Positions 46,037 to 54,375 of a stretch of DNA of 64,000 nucleotides are shown here, one piece after another. This DNA is from Rhodococcus opacus B4 (GTDB lineage: Bacteria; Actinomycetota; Actinomycetes; Mycobacteriales; Mycobacteriaceae). Numbering within the stretch: position 1 is the stretch's first letter; every line of letters starts with the position of its first letter. The notes beneath the pieces are model-generated. The model was not told where the DNA came from. It did no database searches and worked only from the letters and a program-made list of their open reading frames with translations. The translations under genes and the position numbers were made by a program. The stretch is taken from the NCBI RefSeq assembly GCF_000010805.1, contig NC_012522.1, positions 2,418,001 through 2,482,000 of the forward strand, given 5' to 3'.

Positions 46037-47462
46037 GGTGGTTCACCGTTCCTTCCGCGGCCTTGTTCGCGGCCAGCAGTTCGGGCCTCTCGACTGCCGG
46101 GATCACCGGCGGGTTGTCGTGATGTTCGTGCCCGGGGTGGGGGTGGACGGTGACGTCGTCCGGGTCGTCGGGTGTCACCTTTCCGTCGAGAACCGCGCGC
46201 ATCTTCTCCTTGTCCAGCAGTCCTTCCCAGTTCGCGACCACGAACGTGGCCATGCAGTTGCCGAGCAGGTTCGTGAAGACCCGCATGGAATCCATGAGCC
46301 GGTCGGCGCCGAGCAGCAGCGCGACGGCGGCGACCGGGAATGCACCGATCGCGGCGGCGGTGGCGGACAGCGCGACGAAGGCCGATCCCGGCACGCCCGC
46401 CATCCCCTTGGAACTGAGGATCAGAATGCCCATGATCGCGATCTGCTCGCCGAAGCTGAGATCGACGCCGACGGCCTGCGCGAGGAACATCATCGCCAGT
46501 GACAGGTAGATCGCGGCACCGTCGAGGTTGAACGAGTAGCCGGTGGGGATCACCAGGCCGACGACGGCGCGGTCGCAGCCCGCGTTGTCCAGCTTCTTGA
46601 TGATGCGGGGCATGACGGCCTCGGAGGATCCGGTGCCCAGGGCGAGCATGAACTCCTCGCGGCAGTACTTGATGAACTTCCACGCGTTCACGCCGGTGAT
46701 CAGCTTGACGACGATCGACAGCACGACGATGAAGACGAGTGCCGCTCCGTAGCACGCCAGGATGAGCATGCCGAAGGATTTGAGGGAGCCGGCGCCGTAA
46801 TTGCCGACGGTGAAGGCCATTGCACCGAACGCGCCGATGGGCGCCAGGTACATGATGTAGCCGACGATGCGGAAGATGACGTGCAGCGCCTGGTCGATCA
46901 CGTCCATCAGGACCGGCGGAGCCGACTCGCTGAACGACGCCAGCGCGACACCGAACAGGATCGAGAACAGCAGGACCTGCAGCAGGTTGTTCTGCGCGAA
47001 CGCATCGAACACGCTGGTCGGGATGATGTGCATGACGAACTCGACACCGCCGGGCAGGTGCCCGCCCTGCGTCTTCTCGTCCAGCGCGCTGGTGTCCAGC
47101 GTTGCCGGGTCGATGTTCAGCCCGCTACCTGGATGAACGAGGTTTCCGACGAGCAGGCCGAGGCCGAGCGCGAAGGTCGTGGCGGCCGTGAACCAGAGCA
47201 GGGCCTTGCCGCCGATCTTGCCGAGCGCCTTCATGCTGCCGACCTTCGCGATGCCGGTGACGATCACCAGGAAGATCAGTGGGGCGACCACCATTTTGAT
47301 GAGCTTGATGAAGCCCTCGCCCAGCGGCGCCAGGTGGTGCGAAAACTCGGGGAACAGGATGCCGGTGGCGATGCCCAGGGCGATTCCGATCAGGACCTGG
47401 ACGAACAGCGATCTGTACCAACGCTGCTTCTTGGGTTTTGCAGCGATTTCGACTTCAGACAC
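46029..47462 (-). CDS. dctA: Dicarboxylate:cation symporter (DctA/DAACS family)
   Basis: A 477-residue symporter of the DAACS family with eight helices and two re-entrant loops: GTGSSEAVMPRIIKKLD (serine-rich hairpin HP1), VVGLVIPTGYSFNLDGAAIY (helix 7), SSKGMAGVPGSAFVALSATA (HP2), and NLLGNCMATFVVANWEG (helix 8). The tail holds a His-rich patch HPHPGHEHHDNPP not usual for the family. It imports C4-dicarboxylates such as malate or succinate, feeding the same malate pool as malate synthase. It heads the long operon to allantoinase, with an operator palindrome 27-41 nt upstream. Confidence 0.9.
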   Translation of the reverse strand: MSEVEIAAKPKKQRWYRSLFVQVLIGIALGIATGILFPEFSHHLAPLGEGFIKLIKMVVAPLIFLVIVTGIAKVGSMKALGKIGGKALLWFTAATTFALGLGLLVGNLVHPGSGLNIDPATLDTSALDEKTQGGHLPGGVEFVMHIIPTSVFDAFAQNNLLQVLLFSILFGVALASFSESAPPVLMDVIDQALHVIFRIVGYIMYLAPIGAFGAMAFTVGNYGAGSLKSFGMLILACYGAALVFIVVLSIVVKLITGVNAWKFIKYCREEFMLALGTGSSEAVMPRIIKKLDNAGCDRAVVGLVIPTGYSFNLDGAAIYLSLAMMFLAQAVGVDLSFGEQIAIMGILILSSKGMAGVPGSAFVALSATAAAIGAFPVAAVALLLGADRLMDSMRVFTNLLGNCMATFVVANWEGLLDKEKMRAVLDGKVTPDDPDDVTVHPHPGHEHHDNPPVIPAVERPELLAANKAAEGTVNHHA

Positions 47463-47488
47463 GGGGCCCTCCCTCGGGGCTTGGTGTT

Positions 47489-47503
47489 TTCCATATTATG
47501 GAA
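47489..47503. promoter_or_regulatory. Perfect IclR-type operator upstream of dctA
   Basis: TTCCAT-ATT-ATGGAA, a perfect 6-3-6 palindrome with the same layout as the box before the NCS1 gene, 27-41 nt before the dctA start. Binding would block the whole dctA-allB transcript. Confidence 0.65.
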
Positions 47504-47509
47504 GTTGTA

Positions 47510-47531
47510 TTTCGTATCTCGATATAGTGAA
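47510..47531. promoter_or_regulatory. 22-bp element shared with the glcB promoter
   Basis: The element starts TTTCGTATCT and ends ATAGTGAA, identical at 19 of 22 positions to 31040-31061. It lies next to the palindrome on the side away from dctA. Probably core promoter or activator site for both genes. Confidence 0.5.
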
Positions 47532-47618
47532 CGCCGTCACACAGTGTTTTGTCAACCGATGCAGGGAAGGAATCGTCGCGATCCGCCGCAAGCGCGCTAT
47601 CGTCATACGGAGCGCCCT

Positions 47619-47633
47619 TTCCGCCTGACGGAA
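47619..47633. promoter_or_regulatory. IclR-type box in the regulator's own leader
   Basis: TTCCG-CCTGA-CGGAA, arms of 5 bp, aligned with the boxes at 36330 and 47489. It is 56 nt before ATG 47689 and suggests autoregulation. Confidence 0.5.
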
Positions 47634-47688
47634 AGAATGGGGGCTCCTGGGGGAGGAACCCCGAGGTAGTCAGAGGATGGAGCCAGAC

Positions 47689-48459
47689 ATGACGAACGGT
47701 CAGAGCGCGGCCGGCGGCGTGCAGTCGGTCGAGCGCGCATTCGACATACTCGAGATCATGGCCAGCGCCGGCGGATCCATCGGCGTCAGCGAACTCGCCG
47801 AACTGGCCGGACTCCCCCTCCCGACGATCCACCGGCTCATCCGCACACTGATGAACCGCGGATACGTCCGGCAGCTCCCCACCCGCCGGTACGCGCTCGG
47901 CCCCAAGCTCATTCGACTCGGCGAGAGCGCCACGCAACTGATCGGCGCGTGGTCGCGGCCGCACCTGTCCGAACTGGTGCGCGGCACCGGCGAGACCGCG
48001 AACATGGCCGTCCTCGACGGCACCATGGCCGTCTACGTCGCACAGGTGCCGTCCGAACACGCGATGCGCATGTTCACCGAAGTCGGCCGCCGCGTCTACC
48101 CGCACTGCACCGGTGTCGGCAAGGCCATCCTCATGCAACTGTCGAACGACGCCGTGCGCTCACTGGTCGGCCGGACCGGGATGACCACGTACACCGAGAA
48201 CTCCCTGACGGACCCCGACCTGCTCATCGCCGATCTCGAACTGAGCAGGAACCGCGGATTCGCCATCGACGAAGGCGAACAGGAGATCGGCGTCCGCTGC
48301 TTCTCGGTGCCGGTGCCGAACGCTCCGACGCCCACCGCCATCTCCGTCTCCGGACCCGCGGCCCGCGTCACCCTCGAGTCGGCCGACCACATCGTTCCGC
48401 TGCTCAAGCGCGTCGCGAAGGAACTCGGTACCGAGTTCGACAAGAACGCCGCACTGTAG
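47689..48459 (+). CDS. IclR-family regulator of the allantoin/glyoxylate genes
   Basis: A 256-residue IclR protein: GVQSVERAFDILEIMASAGG, winged helix LAELAGLPLPTIHRLIRTLM, then the effector domain with VPSEHAMRMFTEVGRRVYPH, CTGVGKAILMQLSNDAVRSL, and the family end segment RGFAIDEGEQEIGVRC. AllR of E. coli, which senses glyoxylate or allantoin, has the same architecture. ATG 47689 was chosen since GGAG is 6 nt upstream; ATG 47677 would add four residues. It is divergent from dctA and four similar boxes lie in its probable targets, so glyoxylate-responsive control is likely but unproven. Confidence 0.88.
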   Translation: MTNGQSAAGGVQSVERAFDILEIMASAGGSIGVSELAELAGLPLPTIHRLIRTLMNRGYVRQLPTRRYALGPKLIRLGESATQLIGAWSRPHLSELVRGTGETANMAVLDGTMAVYVAQVPSEHAMRMFTEVGRRVYPHCTGVGKAILMQLSNDAVRSLVGRTGMTTYTENSLTDPDLLIADLELSRNRGFAIDEGEQEIGVRCFSVPVPNAPTPTAISVSGPAARVTLESADHIVPLLKRVAKELGTEFDKNAAL

Positions 48460-48500
48460 AACCAGACCGCCCATCAATAAAGGTTGACGAGCCCCGACTC

Positions 48501-48516
48501 ATCAACTTAAGTTGAT
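48501..48516. promoter_or_regulatory. 16-bp perfect palindrome before the HTH/Clp-N pair
   Basis: ATCAACTT-AAGTTGAT has no spacer and ends 4 bp before GTG 48521. An extra GTTGA half-site lies at 48484-48488. Its overlap with the start region suggests direct repression, probably by the small HTH protein it precedes. Confidence 0.55.
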
Positions 48517-48520
48517 AGCC

Positions 48521-48736
48521 GTGAGTGACGATCCGAGCCCGGCCACCGCGTTCGCTGCCGTCGTCGCGCTGCGGCGACAGGCCGATCAGCTCGAGCGTGA
48601 CGCCGTCGCCCACGCCCTGTCCGCCGGCTGGACCTGGGCGGACATCGGTCAGGCGCTCGGCGTCTCGGGTCAGGCAGCGCACAAACGCCTCGGTCCCGGA
48701 CGATCCGCCGACAAGAAGACGAGGGGACCACGATGA
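48521..48736 (+). CDS. Small helix-turn-helix protein
   Basis: A 71-residue protein. AAVVALRRQADQLERDAVAH is a helical front, and SAGWTWADIGQALGVSGQAAHKRL is a clear helix-turn-helix. It ends basic (KKTRGPR). GTG 48521 was chosen as the first plausible start after the palindrome; TTG 48512 lies inside it. ATGA overlap joins it to the Clp-N gene. Pairs of this kind recur in actinobacteria near stress genes. Probable repressor of its own operon through the palindrome. Confidence 0.7.
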   Translation: MSDDPSPATAFAAVVALRRQADQLERDAVAHALSAGWTWADIGQALGVSGQAAHKRLGPGRSADKKTRGPR

Positions 48737-49224
48737 AATTCACCCGGGCTTGGCGCGACATGCGCACGATGAAGACCCTGTTCTCCGAAACGGAGGCCGA
48801 GGCCGACCGGCTCGGCGACCGCGAGCCCGGCCTCGAGCACCTGCTCCTCGCGTCGTTCGCGCTCCCCGACGGAACGACGGTCCGAGTGTTCGACCGGCTC
48901 GGTTCGAACCGGGACGCGCTGCGCGAGGCGATCATTCACGTGCACGGCGAGGCCCTCGCGGCGGCAGGTATGACCGACGCGGGCGTTGCCACCAGTGCGC
49001 TGAGCCGTCCCCGCACCGGCCCGCTGCGGCTGACCGAACCGGCCCAGGGAGCGTTCCGCAACGCGGCGGCTCTCGCGAAATCGGGACGCAGGCCGATCGT
49101 CGGCGCCGACATCGTCGCGGCCGTTGCCACCGTGACGCACGGCACCGCGGCGCGGGCCCTCGAATCGCTGGGGCTCGTCCGGTCCGACGTCGTCGACGCC
49201 GCACGGGCGGAGCCGGCACGGTGA
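48733..49224 (+). CDS. Clp N-terminal-domain protein without ATPase
   Basis: A 163-residue protein with two Clp-N-type repeats: LFSETEAEADRLGDREPGLEHLLLA (first helices, with the E-H-L-L-L-A core) and FRNAAALAKSGRRPIVGADI plus LESLGLVRSDVVDA (second). No AAA+ domain follows. In ClpA/ClpC this domain binds adaptors and substrates, so the free version may compete for or deliver them, or may act as a sensor for the HTH partner. Coupled by ATGA to the HTH gene. Confidence 0.75.
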   Translation: MKFTRAWRDMRTMKTLFSETEAEADRLGDREPGLEHLLLASFALPDGTTVRVFDRLGSNRDALREAIIHVHGEALAAAGMTDAGVATSALSRPRTGPLRLTEPAQGAFRNAAALAKSGRRPIVGADIVAAVATVTHGTAARALESLGLVRSDVVDAARAEPAR

Positions 49225-49262
49225 GCGGACGGCCCAGGATCGGTGTTCGCGGCCTACGCGGA

Positions 49263-49268
49263 TAGGCT
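49263..49268 (+). promoter_or_regulatory. Probable -10 element for a leaderless transcript
   Basis: TAGGCT ends 6 nt before GTG 49275, the spacing expected when transcription starts at the initiation codon. No ribosome site is present. The same hexamer occurs at 27417 ahead of sigK. Confidence 0.4.
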
Positions 49269-49274
49269 CGACAC

Positions 49275-50561
49275 GTGGTACTTCCCCGCGCGACTTCGGT
49301 GTCACCGGCAGATGTTCTCGGTTCCATGCGGGACGTCATCGACGGTCCCCTGCCCGACATCGCCGTCCGCTTCTCCAAGTTCCTCGCCGACATCTGGCCG
49401 CACACCGCGCTGGTGATCTTCACCCGGGAATGCACGGGGCGGCCCCGGAAGGTCAGCGGCGACCCCGCGGTGGTCGAACGCGTCACCATCGCAGAACTGG
49501 ACTCGTTGCGCACCCGGATGTCGGAAGGCACGCCGTTCGACGACCAGACCCTGGTGGCCGGCTCGAAGCGCAGGGTCTGGGCACTGCTCGACGCGACCGG
49601 GACCCTTCTCCTCGTCGTGCCGAAGTCGCGGCAACATATCCGTGAGGTCCCGCTGGTGGCGGGCGCCTTCGGTGTCGTCGCAGTGTCGATCCGGCATCAG
49701 GTCGCGCAGGCGAGCCCGGCGTACCTGGCGGAGTCGCGGGCCGCGTCGAGCGAGCGGGCCAGGACCATCGTGGAGCTGACGGACCTGCACGCCGCGACGC
49801 TCGAGTCCATCCTGTCGACGCTGCGGTCCAAGGACCTCGACGACCGGCGGTCGCGGATCACGGCGAGTGAGACGGCATCGACGGCGCTGATCACCCTGCG
49901 GTCCGCGGGCGAGTCCGACCGCATCCTGGCGGAGGAAGCGGTCACCACGGCGTTCGCCCGGTTGCAGGGCGAACTGCGGCCACTGCTCCAGCACCGGCCC
50001 GTGCGGGTCGACTACGTGGATCCACCGGTGGACGGTCGCGCGCTGCCCGGTGAGGTGGCGAGCGCCGCGCGGGCCGTCGTGCGCAGCGCCGTCCTGGCGT
50101 TCGCGACCCAGTCCACCCTGGAGCGCATCCGCATCGCCTGGGACTGCGACGGCTCCAACCTCCTCGTCGAGGTCCGCGACGACGGCGACGGCGGACTCGA
50201 CACCGACGCCCTGGTGCGGCAGCTCTCCGGCCGGGTGCACACGCTCGGCGGCCGGATCGACGTCGAGTCGGTCGACGGGTGGGGGTCCCGGGTGGCGGTG
50301 GCGATTCCCCTCGACCTGCCCGCGGCCCGACCGGACGAACAGCAGTTCGGCGACCTCAACCCCCGCGAACTCGAGGTGCTGGGCCACCTCGCCACGGGCA
50401 AGAGGAACAAGGCGATCGCCGACAGCCTCGGCATCAGCGAGAGCACGGTCAAGTTCCACGTCGCGGGAGTCCTGAAGAAACTCGGTGTGGCGTCCCGCGG
50501 CGAGGCCGGCGCGATCGCCCTCGAGGCCGGCATCCGCGCCGACACGACCGGCAGGCCCTGA
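49275..50561 (+). CDS. HATPase-LuxR fusion regulator
   Basis: A 428-residue protein. Residues 1-150 have no recognised domain. Residues 165-215 look like a helical dimerisation stretch but with no phosphorylatable His motif. Residues 255-350 form a histidine-kinase-type ATPase domain (NLLVEVRDDGDGGLDTDAL as the N/D-x-G box; GGRIDVESVDGWGSRVAVAI). Residues 362-425 form a LuxR/NarL HTH (LNPRELEVLGHLATGKRNKA, LGISESTVKFHVAGVLKKLG). It thus joins the two ends of a NarX-NarL pathway in one chain and may sense through nucleotide binding. It converges with the fdh operon across a hairpin; a role in formaldehyde or formate response is only suggested by position. Confidence 0.8.
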   Translation: MVLPRATSVSPADVLGSMRDVIDGPLPDIAVRFSKFLADIWPHTALVIFTRECTGRPRKVSGDPAVVERVTIAELDSLRTRMSEGTPFDDQTLVAGSKRRVWALLDATGTLLLVVPKSRQHIREVPLVAGAFGVVAVSIRHQVAQASPAYLAESRAASSERARTIVELTDLHAATLESILSTLRSKDLDDRRSRITASETASTALITLRSAGESDRILAEEAVTTAFARLQGELRPLLQHRPVRVDYVDPPVDGRALPGEVASAARAVVRSAVLAFATQSTLERIRIAWDCDGSNLLVEVRDDGDGGLDTDALVRQLSGRVHTLGGRIDVESVDGWGSRVAVAIPLDLPAARPDEQQFGDLNPRELEVLGHLATGKRNKAIADSLGISESTVKFHVAGVLKKLGVASRGEAGAIALEAGIRADTTGRP

Positions 50562-50567
50562 CCCCAG

Positions 50568-50607
50568 GTGAGCGGCAAAGCGTGCGGGAGCACGCTTTGC
50601 CGCTCAC
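50568..50607. terminator. 18-bp hairpin between the LuxR fusion gene and fdhD
   Basis: GTGAGCGGCAAAGCGTGC and its exact complement close a GGGA tetraloop. The distal arm contains the fdhD stop codon (50604-50606). Same family as the hairpins at 21055 and 28757. Confidence 0.75.
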
Positions 50608-51425
50608 GTGATGCGGTCGGGGTGGGTGTAGAGGTTCATGGTGGTGCCGCGGAGGAATCCGATGAGGGTCAGTCCGGTGTCGTGGGCGAGGTCGATCGCC
50701 AGCGATGACGGGGCGGACACGGCGGCGAGGATCGGGATGCCGGCCATCACCGCTTTCTGCGCCAACTCGAACGACGCCCGGCCGCTGACGAGCAGGACGG
50801 TGCCGCGCAGCGGGACCCGGTCCTGCTCGGTGGCCCACCCGATCAGCTTGTCGACCGCGTTGTGCCTGCCGACGTCCTCCTTGATGGTGAGCAGTTCCCC
50901 GGTGCGGGTGAACAACCCCGCCGCATGCAGACCCCCGGTGGTGTCGAACACTTTCTGCGCCGCCCGCAACCGGTCCGGCAACTCCGCGATCGTCGCGGCC
51001 GGCACCCGCACCGTGTCCGTCGCCGGGGAATACTTGGTGCGCTGCCGGATCGCGTCGAGCGACGCCTTCCCGCACACCCCGCACGAGGACGTGGTGTAGA
51101 AGTTGCGTTCGATCCCCATGTCGGGCAGGAACACCCCGGGCGCCAGATCCACGTCCAGCACGTTGTAGGTGTTGACGCCGTGCTCGTCGACGCTGTTGCA
51201 ATACCGGATCGACGCAATATCGGCGCGCCCGGCGATGATGCCCTCGGTCAGCAGAAACCCCTGCGCCAGTTCCACATCCGAACCGGGGGTCCGCATCGTC
51301 ACCGCCAGCGGTGTGCCGTTCACCCGGATCTCCAGGGGCTCCTCCACCACCACCGTGTCCGGGCGGGTCGACTGCCTGGTGTCGGTGATCCGGGTGACCG
51401 GGGTCCGGGTCGTCACCCGCCCCAC
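50604..51425 (-). CDS. fdhD: Formate dehydrogenase sulfurtransferase FdhD
   Basis: A 273-residue FdhD. The sulfur-carrying cysteine pair is in [14 protein letters not shown], about residues 110-123. Other family segments are [53 protein letters not shown] and [20 protein letters not shown]. It transfers sulfur to the molybdenum cofactor of the formate dehydrogenase encoded just upstream. GTG 51425 lies 3 bp after the fdhF stop. Confidence 0.93.
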   Translation of the reverse strand: MGRVTTRTPVTRITDTRQSTRPDTVVVEEPLEIRVNGTPLAVTMRTPGSDVELAQGFLLTEGIIAGRADIASIRYCNSVDEHGVNTYNVLDVDLAPGVFLPDMGIERNFYTTSSCGVCGKASLDAIRQRTKYSPATDTVRVPAATIAELPDRLRAAQKVFDTTGGLHAAGLFTRTGELLTIKEDVGRHNAVDKLIGWATEQDRVPLRGTVLLVSGRASFELAQKAVMAGIPILAAVSAPSSLAIDLAHDTGLTLIGFLRGTTMNLYTHPDRIT

Positions 51426-51428
51426 CGG

Positions 51429-53738
51429 TCAGCCCCGCTTCTCGAGGCGGATCAGGACCGCCTTCGACACCGGCGTGTTCGACTTCTTCGCGACGTGATC
51501 GAGCGGGATCAGCGGATTCGTCTCCGGATAATAGGCCGCCACATTCCCGACCGGCGTCGGGTACGGCACCAGGCGGAAGTCTTCCGCGCGGCGTTCCTCC
51601 ACGCTGCCGTCCGGAGTGGTCCATTCCGAAATCAGGTCCACCCGATCCCCCGCCGCGTACCCGAACGACTCCAGGTCCTCGGCGGCGATGAACAGCACCC
51701 GCCGTCCGCCCTTCACGCCGCGGTAGCGGTCGTCGAGACCGTAGATGGTGGTGTTGTACTGATCATGCGACCGCATGGTCTGCAGAATCAGCTTCCCCGC
51801 CGGCACCGGCACCCACGACAACTCGTTGACGACGAAATTCGCCTTCCCCGAGCCGGTGACGAACCGGCGTTCGTCCCGCGGCGGGTGCGGCAGGCCGAAC
51901 CCGTCCGGCGCCCGGACCTTGGTGTTGAAGTCCTCGAACCCGGGGATCACCCGGGCAATGCTGTCGCGGATCAGGTCGTAATCGGCGGTGAACTCCGCCC
52001 ACGGCACCGAATGGCCGGGCCCGAACAACGCCTGCGCGATCCCACACACGATCGCGACCTCACTGCGCAACTGATCACTGGCCGGCGGCAGACTCCCCCG
52101 CGACAGGTGCACCATCGACATCGAATCCTCGACACTGACCTGCTGTTTGCGACCGGCCTGGACGTCCTTGTCGGTGCGCCCCAGCGAGGGCAGGATCAGC
52201 GCGGTCTGCCCGGTCACCAGGTGGGAGCGGTTCAGTTTCGTCGACACCTGGACCGTCAGCGCACAGTTCCGCAGCGCCGCCTCGGTGGTGTCGGTGTCCG
52301 GGGTCGCGGAGACGAAGTTGCCGCCCATCCCGACGAACACCGACGCCTTCCCGTCCCGCATCGCCCGGATCGAATCGACGGCATCGAATCCGTGCCTGCG
52401 CGGTGAGCGGATCCCGAACTCGGCATCCAGAGCGGTCAGGAACGATTCGGGCATCTTCTCCCAGATGCCCATCGTCCGGTCACCCTGGACGTTGGAGTGT
52501 CCGCGCACCGGGCACACCCCGGCACCCGGTTTGCCGATCATCCCCCGCATCAACAACAGGGCGACGGCGTCCTGGATGGTGGCGACCCCGTGGGTCTGCT
52601 GGGTCAGCCCCATCGCCCAGCAGATGATCGTCTTGTCCGAGGCAATCAACGCCCGCGCGGTGTCTTCGATCCGGGCCCGCGTCAGCCCCGTCGCCTCCAC
52701 GACGGTGTCCAGGTCCACGGTGTCGCGGATGTGGGCGGCGTACTCGTCCCACCCCGCGCAGTGTTCCCGAAGGAAGTCATGGTCCAGCACGGTGCCCGGC
52801 GCGGCGTCCTCGGCGTCGAGGAGCAGTTTCGCCAACCCTTGGAACAACGCCTGATCGCCGCCGATCCGGATCTGCAGGAACTCGTCCGCGATCTGCACAC
52901 CGTCGCCGACCACCCCGTGCACCTTCTGCGGGTCCTTGAACCGCAGCAACCCGGCCTCCGGCAGCGGGTTGATCGCGATGACCTTCGCCCCGTTGCCTTT
53001 GGCCTTCTCCAGGGTCGACAGCATGCGGGGGTGGTTGGTGCCCGGGTTCTGGCCGGCGATCAGGATCAGGTCCGCGTTCTCGATGTCGGGAACCGACACC
53101 GACCCCTTCCCGATGCCGATCGTCTCCGTCAACGCACTACCGGAGGATTCGTGGCACATGTTCGAGCAGTCCGGCAGGTTGTTGGTCCCGAACGCCCGGA
53201 TCATCAGCTGATACACGAACGCCGCCTCATTACTGGTGCGGCCGGAGGTGTAGAACACCGCCTCATCCGGCGACCCCAAAGCCCTCAGTTCGCCGGCGAT
53301 CAACCCGAACGCCGCGTCCCACCCGATCGGCTCGTAATGCGTGGCCCCGGGCAGCAGCACCATCGGATGCGTCAACCGGCCCTGCTGGCCCAGCCAGAAC
53401 TCGGTGCGCCCCAGCAACTCGGCCACCGAATGCTCCGCGAAGAACTCCGGCGTCACGGTGCGGGTGGTGGCCTCCTCCGCGACCGCCTTCGCCCCGTTCT
53501 CACAGAACTCCGCGTGCTTGCGGTGGCCCGGGGTTTCCGGCCACGCACAGCCCGGGCAGTCGAACCCCTGCCGCTGATTCAACCGGAAGAACGTGCGGGC
53601 AGTGCGCACCGCACCCATCTGCTCCATACCACGCTTGAGCGACACCAACACCGCAGGAACACCTGCCGCATAGGACTTCTCGTGCGTGACGACGACGTCT
53701 TCTTCGTCGAAGGTGTACCTGTCGGTGGTGTCGGTCAT
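51429..53738 (-). CDS. FdhF/YdeP-type molybdopterin oxidoreductase (probable formate dehydrogenase)
   Basis: A 769-residue bis-MGD oxidoreductase of the YdeP/FdhF-like alpha-subunit group. FDCPGCAWPETPGHRKHAEF at about residue 55 is the typical N-terminal cysteine region. AVFYTSGRTSNEAAFVYQLM, NLPDCSNMCHESSGSALTET, LILIAGQNPGTNHPRMLSTL and VCPVRGHSNVQGDRTMGIWE follow in the Mo-cofactor domains; the C-terminus has a molydop-binding domain (YGLDDRYRGVKGGRRVLFIA). No separate FeS or NADH subunit is present, so the electron acceptor is unclear. Position after mscR and the hydrolase and before fdhD supports formate to CO2. ATG 53738 gives the usual length. Confidence 0.88.
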   Translation of the reverse strand: MTDTTDRYTFDEEDVVVTHEKSYAAGVPAVLVSLKRGMEQMGAVRTARTFFRLNQRQGFDCPGCAWPETPGHRKHAEFCENGAKAVAEEATTRTVTPEFFAEHSVAELLGRTEFWLGQQGRLTHPMVLLPGATHYEPIGWDAAFGLIAGELRALGSPDEAVFYTSGRTSNEAAFVYQLMIRAFGTNNLPDCSNMCHESSGSALTETIGIGKGSVSVPDIENADLILIAGQNPGTNHPRMLSTLEKAKGNGAKVIAINPLPEAGLLRFKDPQKVHGVVGDGVQIADEFLQIRIGGDQALFQGLAKLLLDAEDAAPGTVLDHDFLREHCAGWDEYAAHIRDTVDLDTVVEATGLTRARIEDTARALIASDKTIICWAMGLTQQTHGVATIQDAVALLLMRGMIGKPGAGVCPVRGHSNVQGDRTMGIWEKMPESFLTALDAEFGIRSPRRHGFDAVDSIRAMRDGKASVFVGMGGNFVSATPDTDTTEAALRNCALTVQVSTKLNRSHLVTGQTALILPSLGRTDKDVQAGRKQQVSVEDSMSMVHLSRGSLPPASDQLRSEVAIVCGIAQALFGPGHSVPWAEFTADYDLIRDSIARVIPGFEDFNTKVRAPDGFGLPHPPRDERRFVTGSGKANFVVNELSWVPVPAGKLILQTMRSHDQYNTTIYGLDDRYRGVKGGRRVLFIAAEDLESFGYAAGDRVDLISEWTTPDGSVEERRAEDFRLVPYPTPVGNVAAYYPETNPLIPLDHVAKKSNTPVSKAVLIRLEKRG

Positions 53739-53742
53739 GGAG

Positions 53743-54375
53743 TCAGTTTCCTCGTGCAATCCATTCGGCGAGGTGCGGGGCCTCGGTGCCGATCGTGGTT
53801 CCGTCACCGTGACCGGTGTGGACGAGCGTTTCCTCGGGAAGGGCGAACAGCCGGTCGCGGATCGACCCGATGATGGTCGGGAAATCCGAGTACGAGCGGC
53901 CGGTGGCGCCGGGGCCACCCGAGAAGAGGGTATCTCCGGAGAACAGTGCCCCGGCCTCGGGGAGGTAGAGGCACACCGAGCCCGGCGAGTGACCCGGGGT
54001 GGAGATCACCTGGATCTCGGTGCCGGCGATCGCGATCCGCTGCCCGTCCTCGAGGTTCCAGTACTTGTCGTCCGGGTGACTCATCTTCCACAGCACGTCG
54101 TCCCCGGGGTGCAGCAGCACCGGCGCGTGCAACCGTTCGGCGAGTTCCGGGGCGACGGTGACGTGATCGTTGTGGCCGTGCGTGCAGATCACCGCGTTCA
54201 CGTGCCGGCCGCCGACCGCGTCGATGATCGGCTGCGCAGCATGGGCGGCGTCGACGATCACCACGTCGGTGTCGTCACCGATCAGCCAGATGTTGTTGTC
54301 GACGTTCCATTCGCCGCCGTCGAGGGCGAAGGTGCCCTCGGTGACGACCCGCTCGATCCGCAACTGCCCGCTCAC
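53743..54375 (-). CDS. Metallo-beta-lactamase-fold hydrolase (probable S-formylmycothiol hydrolase)
   Basis: A 210-residue MBL-fold enzyme with metal ligands THGHNDH (about 66-72), the histidine in STPGHSPG, the aspartate in FSGDTLF and the histidine in VHTGHGDG. Glyoxalase II is the nearest general class. Directly following mscR with a 4-bp overlap (GTGA), it most likely releases formate from S-formylmycothiol, the job done by esterase D in glutathione organisms. GTG 54375 is the start. It is 4 bp from fdhF, completing a linear operon. Confidence 0.85.
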   Translation of the reverse strand: MSGQLRIERVVTEGTFALDGGEWNVDNNIWLIGDDTDVVIVDAAHAAQPIIDAVGGRHVNAVICTHGHNDHVTVAPELAERLHAPVLLHPGDDVLWKMSHPDDKYWNLEDGQRIAIAGTEIQVISTPGHSPGSVCLYLPEAGALFSGDTLFSGGPGATGRSYSDFPTIIGSIRDRLFALPEETLVHTGHGDGTTIGTEAPHLAEWIARGN

